64,000 bases of DNA from BOG-908 sp963850605 (GCA_963850605.1 CAWKLX010000005.1:124001-188000); one strand, 5' to 3'. Shown: positions 42,935 to 51,833, counted from the stretch's first letter. A program made the numbers and translations. Notes: generated by a model not told the origin, from the letters alone.

Positions 42935-43870
42935 ATGTCCGTACTTGTCCTGATCGATCACGAGAACGGCTCGATAAAACAGCCGTCGCGCAGTGCAGTG
43001 GCGGCGGCACTCAAATTGGGCGAGGTGCATGCACTGGTGGCCGGATACCAGGTGGGCGAGGCGGTGCAGGCGGCAGCCAAGCTGCCGGGTGTGACCAAGG
43101 TCATGCGTGCCGACGCCGCCGGCTACACGCATGCGCTGGCCGAACCGTTGGCCGCACTACTGGTATCGCTGGCGCCCAACTACACGCATCTGCTGGCGGC
43201 CTCGACGGCGACAGGCAAGAACGTGATGCCGCGCGTGGCCGCGCTGCTCGACGTGCAGCCGATCAGCGACATTGCGGGCGTGGAAGACTCCGACACGTTT
43301 GTCAGGCCGATCTATGCGGGCAACGCAATGGCTACCGTGAAATCTTCCGATGCGAAGAAGGTGATCACGGTGCGGGCGGCGAGTTTCGACCCGGTCGCCG
43401 CCGAGGGTGGCAGCGCCTCGATCGAGGACGTGACGGATGCGGGCAATACGGGATCGTCGCGCTTCGTGTCGGCCGAATTGTCCAAGAGCGAACGGCCTGA
43501 GTTGACGGCGGCGCGCGTGGTGATCTCGGGTGGGCGCGGGATGCAGAACGGCGAGAATTTCCACCTGCTCGATCCGATCGCCGACAAGTTGGGTGCGGCC
43601 GTGGGCGCCTCGCGCGCGGCGGTGGATGCGGGGTATGTGCCGAACGATTATCAGGTGGGTCAGACCGGCAAGATCGTGGCACCCGAACTGTATATGGCGA
43701 TCGGCATTTCCGGAGCGATCCAGCATTTGGCCGGCATGAAAGACAGCAAGATCATCGTTGCCATCAACAAGGATGAGGACGCGCCGATTTTCCAGGTGGC
43801 CGATTACGGGCTGGTGGCGGATTTGTTTACGGCGCTGCCGGAACTGAAGGCGGAGCTGGAGCGCGCTTAA
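42935..43870 (+). CDS. etfA: Electron transfer flavoprotein alpha subunit
   Basis: 311 aa from ATG 42935, two bases after etfB. The FAD-binding C-terminal domain is evident: VVISGGRGMQNGENFHLLDP, VGASRAAVDAGYVPNDYQVG, TGKIVAPELYMAIGISGAIQ and HLAGMKDSKIIVAINKDEDAP. The N-terminal part (SVLVLIDHENGSIKQPSRSA) has the family fold. Together with EtfB it forms the soluble FAD/AMP heterodimer for beta-oxidation electrons. Confidence 0.96.
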   Translation: MSVLVLIDHENGSIKQPSRSAVAAALKLGEVHALVAGYQVGEAVQAAAKLPGVTKVMRADAAGYTHALAEPLAALLVSLAPNYTHLLAASTATGKNVMPRVAALLDVQPISDIAGVEDSDTFVRPIYAGNAMATVKSSDAKKVITVRAASFDPVAAEGGSASIEDVTDAGNTGSSRFVSAELSKSERPELTAARVVISGGRGMQNGENFHLLDPIADKLGAAVGASRAAVDAGYVPNDYQVGQTGKIVAPELYMAIGISGAIQHLAGMKDSKIIVAINKDEDAPIFQVADYGLVADLFTALPELKAELERA

Positions 43871-43966
43871 CCCGTGTGGGTGTGCGAGCCGGCGGCTTTT
43901 GACGGTTTGAACGCTCAAGGACACTAACGACGCCGAGGTTCCTGCGCTTGGTGTCGAGTCGTTTCG

Positions 43967-43989
43967 GTGTCGGGTCTTTTTTCCGACAC
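43967..43989. terminator. Hairpin between etfA and the 3-hydroxybutyryl-CoA dehydrogenase gene
   Basis: GTGTCGG (43967-43973) pairs with CCGACAC (43983-43989), loop rich in T. A T-run is inside the loop rather than after the stem, so termination is uncertain. It could separate the etf transcript from the next gene. Confidence 0.35.
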
Positions 43990-44033
43990 GAGTATAGCGG
44001 CACCTGCTGCCTGGTCACACCGAGGGTTTACTG

Positions 44034-44903
44034 ATGCAAACGGTAGGTGTGATCGGTGCGGGACAGATGGGCAATGGCATTGCGCATGTCGTCGCGATGG
44101 CCGGGCTGGACGTGAAGCTGCTGGATGCCAGCGCTAACGCCGTTACCAACGCCATGGCCACGATCGGCAGAAATCTCGACCGGCAGGTTGCGAAAGGCGC
44201 CATTGTCGCCGATCAATGTGACGCCGCGATGGCGCGGATCGGCGCGGTCGACGGCTACGACGGTTTTGCGGACGCGGATATCGTGATCGAAGCGGCTACG
44301 GAACGCGAAGACATCAAGCGCGCGATTTTCCAGGGCGTCATCCCGCACATTGGGACAGACTGCATCCTGGCTACCAACACGTCGTCTATCTCCATCACCC
44401 GCTTGGCAGCTTGCACCGATCGGCCATCCCGTTTTATCGGCATGCATTTCTTCAACCCTGTGCCAGTCATGAAGCTGGTCGAGGTGATACGCGGCATCGC
44501 TACCGACGACGCGACCTACGAGGCGGTGATCGCACTCGGGCGAAGATTGGGCAAGATCGCGGTCCGCTCGGAGGATTTTCCCGGTTTCGTGGCCAACCGC
44601 GTGCTGATGCCGATGATCAACGAGGCAATCACGGCATTGCACGAGGGTGTCGGCGCGGTGGATGCAATCGATACGGCACTGAAGCTCGGTTGCAATCACC
44701 CGATGGGGCCGTTGGAGCTTGCCGATTTCATCGGCCTGGACACGTGTCTGGCGATCATGCAGGTGCTCTACACCGGCATGTCGGACAGCAAATATCGGCC
44801 CTCGCCGCTGCTGGTGAAGTATGTGGAGGCGGGATGGCTCGGGCGGAAATCCGGCCGCGGGTTTTACGACTATGGTGTGACGCCGGCCAAGCCCACGCGG
44901 TAA
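44034..44903 (+). CDS. hbdA: 3-hydroxybutyryl-CoA dehydrogenase
   Basis: 289 aa from ATG 44034. NAD-binding GVIGAGQMGNGIAHVVAMAG at the N-terminus, the catalytic region NTSSISITRLAACTDRPSRF followed by FIGMHFFNPVPVMKLVEVI (His-Glu pair) and FPGFVANRVLMPMINEAI. The C-terminal domain has CNHPMGPLELADFIGLDTCL. Length equals the short monofunctional Hbd/PaaH class. It interconverts acetoacetyl-CoA and 3-hydroxybutyryl-CoA; with ETF and PHB depolymerase nearby it fits butyrate/PHB turnover. The symbol is a family-level choice. Confidence 0.94.
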   Translation: MQTVGVIGAGQMGNGIAHVVAMAGLDVKLLDASANAVTNAMATIGRNLDRQVAKGAIVADQCDAAMARIGAVDGYDGFADADIVIEAATEREDIKRAIFQGVIPHIGTDCILATNTSSISITRLAACTDRPSRFIGMHFFNPVPVMKLVEVIRGIATDDATYEAVIALGRRLGKIAVRSEDFPGFVANRVLMPMINEAITALHEGVGAVDAIDTALKLGCNHPMGPLELADFIGLDTCLAIMQVLYTGMSDSKYRPSPLLVKYVEAGWLGRKSGRGFYDYGVTPAKPTR

Positions 44904-45104
44904 GGGTGGGCGCCGACCGGTGCCTCGGCGCGGTCTCGGGGGGCTGCACGCAGTCCACCCAACGCGGTTTACGGGGGCGTGTAAGAATTCGAGTTCGTAG
45001 CACCCGTCCTGCCGTTCGGCCCAGTCCAAGAAAGTGTCCTGGGTCATGACTGGCGCAAGCAGGGATTGTGACGTGGATTGTCCAACCATGCGGGCACAGC
45101 GCTG

Positions 45105-45743
45105 TCAGGCGTCGGCGCAGCCGGGTGCGCGGCTGCCGACCATGGCGAGCAGTTCTCGGCGCGTGGCCGGGTCGTCGCGGAAGGCGCCCAGCATGCGGCT
45201 GGTGACCATTGTGACACCTGGCTTGTGCACGCCGCGCGTGGTCATGCACTCGTGCGCCGCCTCGATGATAACGGCCGTGCCGAGCGGGGCGAGCACATCG
45301 TTGATGGTGTTGGCGATCTGGGCCGTCAGTTTTTCCTGGATCTGCATGCGGCTGGCATAGGCATCGACCACGCGGGCCAGCTTGCTGATCCCCACCACGC
45401 GGCGATGCGGCAGGTAGGCGACATGGGCACGGCCGATGATCGGCAGCATGTGGTGCTCGCAATGGCTTTCCACGCGGATGTCGCGCAGCAGCACGATCTC
45501 GTCGTAGCCTTCGATTTCCTCAAACGTGCGCTCGAGGAGGGAGACGGGATCCTCGTTATAGCCGCGATAGAATTCGACGTAGGATTTGGCGACCCGCTTG
45601 GGCGTGTCCAGAAGGCCTTCGCGGTCCGGGTTGTCGCCTGCCCAGCGGATCAGCGTGCGCACCGCCTCCTCCGCCTCGGCCTGGCTCGGGCGCGCGACCG
45701 AGACGTGCGGCTGCACGGGCTTGGGCTGGCTGGCTTCGTTCAA
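45105..45743 (-). CDS. folE: GTP cyclohydrolase I
   Basis: 212 aa. The start is TTG at 45743, with AGGGAG about nine bases upstream; no ATG is better. Zinc ligands are in VESHCEHHMLPIIGRAHVAY and HECMTTRGVHKPGV; SKLARVVDAYASRMQIQEKL is diagnostic. It makes 7,8-dihydroneopterin triphosphate from GTP, the first step of folate synthesis. It is the last gene of a leftward run psiF-like-metZ-apaG-folE. Confidence 0.95.
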   Translation of the reverse strand: MNEASQPKPVQPHVSVARPSQAEAEEAVRTLIRWAGDNPDREGLLDTPKRVAKSYVEFYRGYNEDPVSLLERTFEEIEGYDEIVLLRDIRVESHCEHHMLPIIGRAHVAYLPHRRVVGISKLARVVDAYASRMQIQEKLTAQIANTINDVLAPLGTAVIIEAAHECMTTRGVHKPGVTMVTSRMLGAFRDDPATRRELLAMVGSRAPGCADA

Positions 45744-45816
45744 CTTGGCGGCTCCCTGGCTGCGGCACCTGCCGCCTGGGGGACAGATGGTATGGCGATT
45801 CGGCCCCGCAACCGAT

Positions 45817-46254
45817 CTAGTGGACGCGGCCGGGCTGGTGGGGGCTGTCCAGGCTAAAAGCGGGGATGGCCACGTCGAACGTTTCGATCGTGGCGGCCGC
45901 CTGCGCCACCGCCGGCCCGTGGCCGTGGGCGGCCATGTGATACTGGCCGACCATGAAGCCGGACGGCGTCTCTAGCGGCGTGCCGGAGGTATATTCGAAG
46001 GCCTCGCCGGGTTCGAGCACCGGCTGTTCGCCCACCACGCCTTCGCCTTCCACCAGGAAGGTGCGGCCACGCGCGTCGGTGATGCGCCAGGTTCGGCTGA
46101 GCAACTGCACGGTTTGCTCGCCGTGGTTTTCGATCGTCACACGGTAGGCCCAGACGTAGCGGCCCTCATCCGGCTCGGACTGATCCTCCAAGAAGAAGGC
46201 GGCCACGCGAACATTTATGTCGCGCGTCACCTGGGCATATTCGCGCGCGTTCAT
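45817..46254 (-). CDS. apaG: ApaG-family protein
   Basis: 145 aa from ATG 46254, overlapping the metZ stop by four bases. It shows the family's fibronectin-like sandwich: RYVWAYRVTIENHGEQTVQL, LLSRTWRITDARGRTFLVEG, EGVVGEQPVLEPGEAFEYTS and SGFMVGQYHMAAHG. Linked in enterobacteria to Co2+/Mg2+ efflux; binding of pyrophosphate-type ligands is known for the fold. Its role in alphaproteobacteria is unclear. Confidence 0.93.
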   Translation of the reverse strand: MNAREYAQVTRDINVRVAAFFLEDQSEPDEGRYVWAYRVTIENHGEQTVQLLSRTWRITDARGRTFLVEGEGVVGEQPVLEPGEAFEYTSGTPLETPSGFMVGQYHMAAHGHGPAVAQAAATIETFDVAIPAFSLDSPHQPGRVH

Positions 46255-47444
46255 TCGGCCGCCTGGCGGAGCGTGGCGGCTTGCAGGCCGCGCGCCAGGT
46301 CGTCGCGCAGGTCGTCAACGTCCTCGAGACCGACGGACAGCCGCACTACGCCATCGGTGATGCCGAGCTTCGCACGCTCCTCGGCGCCGATGCGCATGTG
46401 GGTGGTGGTGGCCGGATGGGTGACCATGCTGCGGCTGTCGCCGAGATTGTTACTGATCGCGATCAGGCGCAGCGCGTTGCAGAAGCGGAACGCCGCTGGT
46501 TTGCCGCCGGCTAGTTCAAAAGTGACGAGTGTCCCGCCGGCCGTCATCTGGCGCATTGCGAGCGCATGCTGTGGGTGGTCCGCGCGCCCCGGATACCAGA
46601 TGCGGGAGACGATCCCGCACGTGGCAAGGAAGTCGGCCAGGCTGGCGGCGCGCGCGCACATTGCCTCCACGCGCAGCGAGAGGGTCTCCATGCCTTTCAG
46701 CAGTATCCAGGCGTTAAACGGGGACAGGGAGGGGCCGGTATTGCGGATGAACGGCTGCAGCGTCTCCTCGATCCATTTTTGACGGCCAAGCACCGCACCG
46801 CCAAGTACCCGGCCCTGGCCGTCGATGTGCTTCGTGGCCGAGTAAACCACGACGTCCGCCCCGAATTTCAGAGGCTGTTGTAGCAGGGGTGTGGCGAAAA
46901 CGTTGTCCACCACCACGAGCGCGCCGGCTGCGTGGGCAAGGTCTGCGACCGCCTGCATATCGACGATGTCCAGCATCGGGTTGGACGGCGTCTCGATCAG
47001 CACAAGCTGCGCCGGTCTGGCGAGGGCGCGACGCCAGCCCTCCAGGTCGCCGGCATCGACGAACTCGTAGGTGATCCCCATCCGGGGTAGCAGGGTGGAG
47101 ACGATCCAGTGACACGAGCCGAAGAGCGCGCGGCTTGCTACCACCCGGTCGCCGGCCTGCAAGTGGCTCAACATGGTGGCGTTTATGGCGGCCATGCCGG
47201 TGGATGTCGCCCGGCAGGCCTCGGCGCCCTCCAACAGCGCCATGCGACGTTCGAAGGCCGTGACCGTCGGGTTGCCGAACCGCGAATATTGGTAATGCGT
47301 GGCGGTGCCGGCAAAGGTTGCTTCGGCCTGCTCGGCATCGTCGTAGACGAAGCCGGAAGTCAGGAACATGGCCTCACTAGTTTCGCCATACGGCGTACGC
47401 TCAACTGCGCCATGTAGCAGCGTGGTGGCTGGACGGTAGCTCAT
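46251..47444 (-). CDS. metZ: O-succinylhomoserine sulfhydrylase
   Basis: 397 aa from ATG 47444. Cys/Met-metabolism PLP enzyme: TEAMFLTSGFVYDDAEQAEA-type start, QYSRFGNPTVTAFERRMALL, the PLP-phosphate region SGMAAINATML, and the PLP lysine in VVVYSATKHIDGQGRVLGG. C-terminal SVGLEDVDDLRDDLARGL. It forms homocysteine directly from O-succinylhomoserine and sulfide, the usual alphaproteobacterial route. Overlaps apaG. I looked for a SAM-type riboswitch before it and saw none. Confidence 0.93.
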   Translation of the reverse strand: MSYRPATTLLHGAVERTPYGETSEAMFLTSGFVYDDAEQAEATFAGTATHYQYSRFGNPTVTAFERRMALLEGAEACRATSTGMAAINATMLSHLQAGDRVVASRALFGSCHWIVSTLLPRMGITYEFVDAGDLEGWRRALARPAQLVLIETPSNPMLDIVDMQAVADLAHAAGALVVVDNVFATPLLQQPLKFGADVVVYSATKHIDGQGRVLGGAVLGRQKWIEETLQPFIRNTGPSLSPFNAWILLKGMETLSLRVEAMCARAASLADFLATCGIVSRIWYPGRADHPQHALAMRQMTAGGTLVTFELAGGKPAAFRFCNALRLIAISNNLGDSRSMVTHPATTTHMRIGAEERAKLGITDGVVRLSVGLEDVDDLRDDLARGLQAATLRQAAE

Positions 47445-47454
47445 GACGCCCAGC

Positions 47455-47715
47455 TCAGCCCCCGCCCAGACGCTTCGAGCACGCGCTGTAGTACCCCCCG
47501 CCTTTTTGGATCCACGTTAGCCCCCCGTTGGCCTGCGCCGCCTTGTTGGCGTTGTATTGGTCCAGGCAGGTATGCATACGTGCCTTGCCCGGTGTCTCCT
47601 TACCATATTTCGGCGAAATTTTGGCGGGGTAGACGGCCGGTGCGGCCGACGTCGCCGCCAGACACGGGACAACGACGCACGCGAGTGCCACGGTCAGAGC
47701 GAAGCGAAAAATCAT
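47455..47715 (-). CDS. Small secreted PsiF-like protein
   Basis: 86 aa from ATG 47715. A signal peptide FRFALTVALACVVVPCLAA, then a short mature region KARMHTCLDQYNANKAAQAN and GGGYYSACSKRLGGG. The two Cys about 33 residues apart and the K-x-x-M-x-x-C pattern are reminiscent of PsiF-repeat proteins. Function unknown. It is ten bases before metZ on the same strand, so it may be cotranscribed. Confidence 0.65.
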   Translation of the reverse strand: MIFRFALTVALACVVVPCLAATSAAPAVYPAKISPKYGKETPGKARMHTCLDQYNANKAAQANGGLTWIQKGGGYYSACSKRLGGG

Positions 47716-47843
47716 GGTACGGTCCTGTGCGGATCGGTGGATACTGCCTTAGTCACTCCCTGGTTGCCAAATCCGGGCATACAAACGTCGGCAGAGGACC
47801 CAGAACTTCACCCGACGAACGGACCTATCCGGTCGGATCAAGA

Positions 47844-47861
47844 CACTTGCGAGAGCAAGTG
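47844..47861 (-). terminator. Stem-loop after the 114-aa secreted protein gene
   Basis: CACTTGC (47844-47850) pairs with GCAAGTG (47855-47861) across a GAGA tetraloop. On the minus strand it lies ~40 bases past the stop at 47903. The U-tract is poor, so it is a weak candidate terminator or RNA stabiliser. Confidence 0.35.
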
Positions 47862-47902
47862 ATGAGAGCATGGTCAGTGAGCCTGCGCCGTCGGATCATA
47901 CT

Positions 47903-48247
47903 CTAATGCCAGGTCGTATTCTGCTCGGCGGTCGCGTCAGCACTGGTCTCGGCTTGGCCGCCGAAGGTGCGATAGGCGGTTGGCGCATAGGACGGATCAA
48001 CGGGTGCGTCGATCTGCAGCTGGGCGGGAAGGCCAAACAGGCGCACCACCGGTGCGGCGTGATACAGCGCCGCATTTTGCGAGGGGGCTTGCACAACGGG
48101 CTGAGGTGCGCCCGGCTGAGTGCCAGGATTGGGGGCGCCGGCGGACTGCGCCGGGGCAGCCGTGGTGGGTGCATCCTGGGCGATGGCGCTCATGCTGATC
48201 AGGCTGGCGGCCACTAGGCCGAGTATGGCGAGGCTGCGGTGTGACAT
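47903..48247 (-). CDS. Small secreted protein, Ala/Pro/Gln-rich, unknown function
   Basis: 114 aa. ATG 48247 has a strong ribosome-binding site AAGGAGG, five to six bases upstream. Signal peptide RSLAILGLVAASLISMSAIA ends at AQ near residue 24; the mature part is low-complexity (APAQSAGAPNPGTQPGAPQP) and then AALYHAAPVVRLFGLPAQLQ, with no Cys. I recognise no family. It is divergent from the 439-aa secreted protein gene, 96 bases away, suggesting a shared promoter region. Confidence 0.75.
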   Translation of the reverse strand: MSHRSLAILGLVAASLISMSAIAQDAPTTAAPAQSAGAPNPGTQPGAPQPVVQAPSQNAALYHAAPVVRLFGLPAQLQIDAPVDPSYAPTAYRTFGGQAETSADATAEQNTTWH

Positions 48248-48343
48248 AAAAACCTCCTTGCCGGGAATTAGGCGTCTGACGTGAACGCTGGCGGCGCTGC
48301 ATCGTTCAACCTCTCGCCCCGACGTAACTCCACGGAGCTTCGC

Positions 48344-49663
48344 ATGCCCCCGATGCGGCCATTGCGTCTGGCCTCGATACTGTGCGGCCTGGCGATGTTG
48401 GCGCATGCGGCCGTGCCGGCGCCGGTACATCTTGTAACGGCGGGCGCACCGACCCCGCTGATCACCGATGCGCAGCGGGCGATGCTGCAGATCAAGTTTG
48501 GGCCGGATGCGCCGATCGATTTCTACCAGGGCAAGGACGGCCGGTATTACATTAATTCGGCCGGGTCGCTGGGCCCTGTGCGCGGACCGGGACGCATGGC
48601 GGCCTTCAACCTGCACGTCGATCCGCACCTTACGGAGATCCTGGCGTCAGGATCGGACGCGCGGGCGTCCGGTCCTCAGGATGTTCGAACGGTGTTGACC
48701 GACCACGCAGCCGAATGCGGCGCGGGGCGGACACGGCTTGCGGCGGGCTCGGCGGGCGGGGCGGCGTGCCTCTCGTATTTCGATCGGGACTACGCCGGCG
48801 GTGGCGCCTACTTCCGCTGCCCGGATAATCGCACCAGCGTGTATTTCTATCACGGCGAAAATCATACCTCGCCGGATGGGGTGTCGGGCAGCGGCGGCTG
48901 GTTCGGCCAAGGCGTAGCTGTCTACAACGCGAGTGAGTCAGCGGTCACGCGGGTCAGGCAAATGCCAGCCGCCGAGGGCACGAGCACGGCTCAGATCATC
49001 GGCATGAACCTTTCGACCGATTGGACGCGCAGCGGTGGGCGGCCGCCACAGCAGAACCCCTATAACAATGTCCCGAGCGTGGTGGCTGGGGGTGACGGAT
49101 ACCTGTATTTGTTCTCCGGTAACGCTACACTGGATCCAGCCTACAATCCTGGCGCCTGCAATCCGGGCTGCATGAGCGTCAGCCGGGCGCCGATCGCTGG
49201 TTTTTGCGCCGGTGTGCAGAGCGGCATGCCGGTCGCCTGGCACAATTTTTATCGTGGCGGATGGACGCAGCCTTCTGTTCTTGGGTCGGAGTCATCGGCG
49301 GGGTATGGGGCTGGCGGCGCGTTCACTCCGCTGATCGACCGCGCGATACCCGGCGAGTTCGGCGGCACCGTCACCTACCTGCCGGGGCGGCGTCAGTATG
49401 TCATGCTGCGGCTGCTTGATGGTGGCATTGATAGCCGCATGTCGGGCGATGGGCTGCATTGGGGCGAGCCGTCCCCACTGGTGTCGCGGCCGAACGCGCC
49501 GACGCCGTTGGGCGACCAGGCGCTGCTGCTGTATCCGCGGGTGAGCGTGGTAGGGTCGGGCGCGGGCGAGCAGTATGTGCTGACCTATGTGGTGGTGACC
49601 AAGGGCCGGTTCTGGCGGTGGGCGCAGCTGATGCGGCAGCCGCTGACGGCGGTGCCCGGCTAG
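48344..49663 (+). CDS. Secreted protein of unknown function, beta-propeller-like
   Basis: 439 aa from ATG 48344 (ATG 48353 is possible). The signal peptide ends around AHAAVPAP. The mature protein has several Cys (AACLSYF, AYFRCPDN, NPGACNPGCMSV) and blade-like strands such as GDGYLYLFSGNATLDPAYNP, TVTYLPGRRQYVMLRLLDGG and SGDGLHWGEPSPLVSRPNAP. Phrases of the type 'G-DGLHW' and 'SPLVS' occur in glycoside-hydrolase-like five-bladed propellers. This is a suggestion only. It stands between the divergent small secreted protein gene and rplK. Confidence 0.7.
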   Translation: MPPMRPLRLASILCGLAMLAHAAVPAPVHLVTAGAPTPLITDAQRAMLQIKFGPDAPIDFYQGKDGRYYINSAGSLGPVRGPGRMAAFNLHVDPHLTEILASGSDARASGPQDVRTVLTDHAAECGAGRTRLAAGSAGGAACLSYFDRDYAGGGAYFRCPDNRTSVYFYHGENHTSPDGVSGSGGWFGQGVAVYNASESAVTRVRQMPAAEGTSTAQIIGMNLSTDWTRSGGRPPQQNPYNNVPSVVAGGDGYLYLFSGNATLDPAYNPGACNPGCMSVSRAPIAGFCAGVQSGMPVAWHNFYRGGWTQPSVLGSESSAGYGAGGAFTPLIDRAIPGEFGGTVTYLPGRRQYVMLRLLDGGIDSRMSGDGLHWGEPSPLVSRPNAPTPLGDQALLLYPRVSVVGSGAGEQYVLTYVVVTKGRFWRWAQLMRQPLTAVPG

Positions 49664-49681
49664 CGGCGAGTGCCACACGAC

Positions 49682-49711
49682 TTGACAGCGGCGCCATGGA
49701 CACGCTAGGCA
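49682..49711 (+). promoter_or_regulatory. Candidate promoter for the rplKAJL-rpoBC transcript
   Basis: TTGACA (49682-49687), then 18 bases, then TAGGCA (49706-49711), 113 bases upstream of rplK. The -35 is perfect; the -10 is weak. The gap holds no other gene, so a promoter is expected here. Confidence 0.4.
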
Positions 49712-49824
49712 CCGCCCCTCATTTGGAACGCGGGAGACGCATCCATGCCACCGGCCCTGGGCTGGGCGGCAGGCAGCGCCGTTTGCACCGCGGTCCGGCC
49801 CGTTTGCAGGAGCCTGGATAGGTC

Positions 49825-50259
49825 ATGGCCAAGAAAATCGTTGGTTTCGTCAAGCTGCAGATTCCGGCAGGCAAGGCAAATCCGTCGCCGCCGGTGGGAC
49901 CCGCGCTTGGGCAGCGCGGCCTGAACATCATGCAGTTCTGCAAGGAGTTCAACGCCCGCACCCAGACGATGGAGCCGGGCATGCCGGTTCCCGTGGTGAT
50001 CACGGCCTTCGGTGACCGGACTTTCAGCTTCATCACCAAGACGCCGCCCAACACATATTTCATCAAGAAGGCAGCCGGGATCACCGCTGGGAGCACCACG
50101 CCAGGCAAGGGTGCAGTGGCGGGGCGGGTGACGATGAGCCAGTTGCGCGAGATTGCGGCGCAAAAGATGGTCGATATGAACGCGGCCGATCTGGAGGCAG
50201 CGGTTAAGATGCTGGTGGGTACGGCACGATCGATGCACGTCGCTGTGGTGGAGGGTTAG
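49825..50259 (+). CDS. rplK: 50S ribosomal protein L11
   Basis: 144 aa from ATG 49825. The family sequence is near-perfect: VKLQIPAGKANPSPPVGPAL at the N-terminus (thiostrepton-site prolines), GQRGLNIMQFCKEFNARTQ and the C-terminal rRNA-binding domain GAVAGRVTMSQLREIAAQK. It binds the GTPase-associated centre of 23S rRNA. It is normally preceded by nusG; here an unrelated secreted protein gene is upstream. rplA follows by four bases. Confidence 0.97.
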   Translation: MAKKIVGFVKLQIPAGKANPSPPVGPALGQRGLNIMQFCKEFNARTQTMEPGMPVPVVITAFGDRTFSFITKTPPNTYFIKKAAGITAGSTTPGKGAVAGRVTMSQLREIAAQKMVDMNAADLEAAVKMLVGTARSMHVAVVEG

Positions 50260-50263
50260 TCCT

Positions 50264-50956
50264 ATGGCACAGGGTAAGCGCCTGACCGCTGCGAAGTCTG
50301 CATTGGACAAGACAAAGAATTATGCGCTGAGCGATGCGCTCGGCCTGGTGAAGACCAATGCGCGCGCGAAATTCGACGAGACGGTCGAAATTTCCTTGCG
50401 CCTAGGAATTGATCCGCGGCACGCCGACCAGATGGTGCGCGGGCTGATCAGCCTGCCCAACGGGACCGGCAAGACGGTGCGCATCGGCGTATTCGCCCGT
50501 GGTGCGAAGGCCGAGGAGGCGCTGGCCGCCGGCGCCGACGTGGTCGGGGCCGACGACCTGGCCGAAAAGGTTCAAGCCGGCGACATTCAGTTCGATCGTT
50601 GCATTGCCACGCCGGACATGATGGGCCTGGTCGGGCGGCTGGGTAAAATCCTGGGGCCGCGCGGGCTGATGCCGAACCCGAAGCTGGGCACGGTGACGAT
50701 GGATGTGCGTGGCGCGGTGACCGCGGCGCGGGCGGGGCAGGTGGAGTTTCGGGCAGAAAAGGCCGGGATTGTGCATGCCGGTATCGGCAAGACGAGTTTC
50801 GAATCGGAAAAACTGCTGGAGAATATCCGCGCTTTCGTCGACGCGATCCAGAAGGCGAAACCTACCGGCGCCAAAGGGACCTACCTGCAAAAGGCATCGC
50901 TGAGCTCCTCGATGGGGCCGGGCGTGCGGGTGGACGTGGCGACGCTGGCTGGCTGA
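50264..50956 (+). CDS. rplA: 50S ribosomal protein L1
   Basis: 230 aa from ATG 50264. L1 signature: VEISLRLGIDPRHADQMVRG, VRIGVFARGAKAEEALAAGAD, LGKILGPRGLMPNPKLGTVT and the C-terminal KASLSSSMGPGVRVDVATL. It forms the L1 stalk near the E site and in many bacteria represses its own operon. The next gene, rplJ, is separated by 286 bases. Confidence 0.97.
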   Translation: MAQGKRLTAAKSALDKTKNYALSDALGLVKTNARAKFDETVEISLRLGIDPRHADQMVRGLISLPNGTGKTVRIGVFARGAKAEEALAAGADVVGADDLAEKVQAGDIQFDRCIATPDMMGLVGRLGKILGPRGLMPNPKLGTVTMDVRGAVTAARAGQVEFRAEKAGIVHAGIGKTSFESEKLLENIRAFVDAIQKAKPTGAKGTYLQKASLSSSMGPGVRVDVATLAG

Positions 50957-51242
50957 ACGAGATACGCCCGGTTCGCTTCGCAAGAAGTTGGCCGGGTGGG
51001 CAGGGGGTCGTTCGCGGCTCCCGAACCTGTCCAAGACCACACGTTGCTTTCGGGCATTAAGGGATTTCTGACGGGATCCGCGCGTGGGAGACGGGAGTGG
51101 CCCGATGCTCTTGAAGAGGAGTGTTTGGCGGTTCCGGCTTAGACCTTGAGGACAGGCGAATTGAGGCGGCACTTAGCTGTGCTGCTTCGTGGGTAACCCG
51201 GCCTGTCACGATTTTCCGTGCCATGCCACATAGGAGACGGAA
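50957..51242 (+). promoter_or_regulatory. Gap upstream of rplJ, likely L10 leader
   Basis: 286 bases between rplA and rplJ without a gene. In proteobacteria the mRNA leader here is folded and bound by the L10-(L12)4 complex for autoregulation. I see several GC-rich stems and runs such as GAAGAGGAGTG and a typical AGGAGACGG ribosome-binding site before the GTG, but cannot fold the leader reliably by eye. The assignment is by position. Confidence 0.45.
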
Positions 51243-51773
51243 GTGGACCGTACGGAGAAGCGAGAGTTCGTCTCGTCGCTCGCCGCCGTCTTCGCGGAAA
51301 CGTCGATGGTCGTCGTCACCCAGAACAAGGGGATGACGGTGGCCGAAGTGACGGATCTGCGGAATCGGATGCGGGCGGCTGGGGCGCACTTCAAAGTCGC
51401 GAAGAACCGGCTGGCCGTCCTCGCCTTGGATGGGACCCAATTCGACGCCATCGCGCCGATGCTGAAGGGACCGACCGCGCTCGCCTGGGCGCGCGACCCG
51501 GTAGCTGTCAGCAAGGTATGCGTCGAGTTCGCCAAGACCAACGAGAAGCTCGTGCTGATCGGCGGCGCGCTGGGACGGCAGACGCTTGATGCGTCTGGCG
51601 TGAAGGCACTGTCCGAACTGCCGTCGCTCGACACGCTGCGCGCCGGATTGCTGGGGATGATCTGTACCCCCGCGACCCGCATTGCAGGCGTGGTCGCAGC
51701 GCCGGCCGCACAACTCGCGAGGGTTTTGGCGGCCTATGCCAAGAAGGACGAGGCGGCAGCCGAGGCTGCCTGA
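51243..51773 (+). CDS. rplJ: 50S ribosomal protein L10
   Basis: 176 aa from GTG 51243 behind AGGAGACGG. It shows DRTEKREFVSSLAAVFAETS, VVTQNKGMTVAEVTDLRNRM and HFKVAKNRLAVLAL, the L10 RNA-binding domain, and a C-terminal helical tail (ARVLAAYAKKDEAAAEAA) that binds L7/L12 dimers. It is followed by rplL at 60 bases. Confidence 0.97.
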   Translation: MDRTEKREFVSSLAAVFAETSMVVVTQNKGMTVAEVTDLRNRMRAAGAHFKVAKNRLAVLALDGTQFDAIAPMLKGPTALAWARDPVAVSKVCVEFAKTNEKLVLIGGALGRQTLDASGVKALSELPSLDTLRAGLLGMICTPATRIAGVVAAPAAQLARVLAAYAKKDEAAAEAA

Positions 51774-51833
51774 GTGAGCTCGAGGCATCGGGCTTGCATG
51801 GAACTGATCAAACGCTAACTAAGGACCGAGGCA

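Noticed and set aside
47716..47902. Possible SAM-type riboswitch or tRNA upstream of the metZ run
   Set aside because: I found no match to SAM-II core segments and no cloverleaf with a proper T-arm; only a weak 7-bp stem is present.
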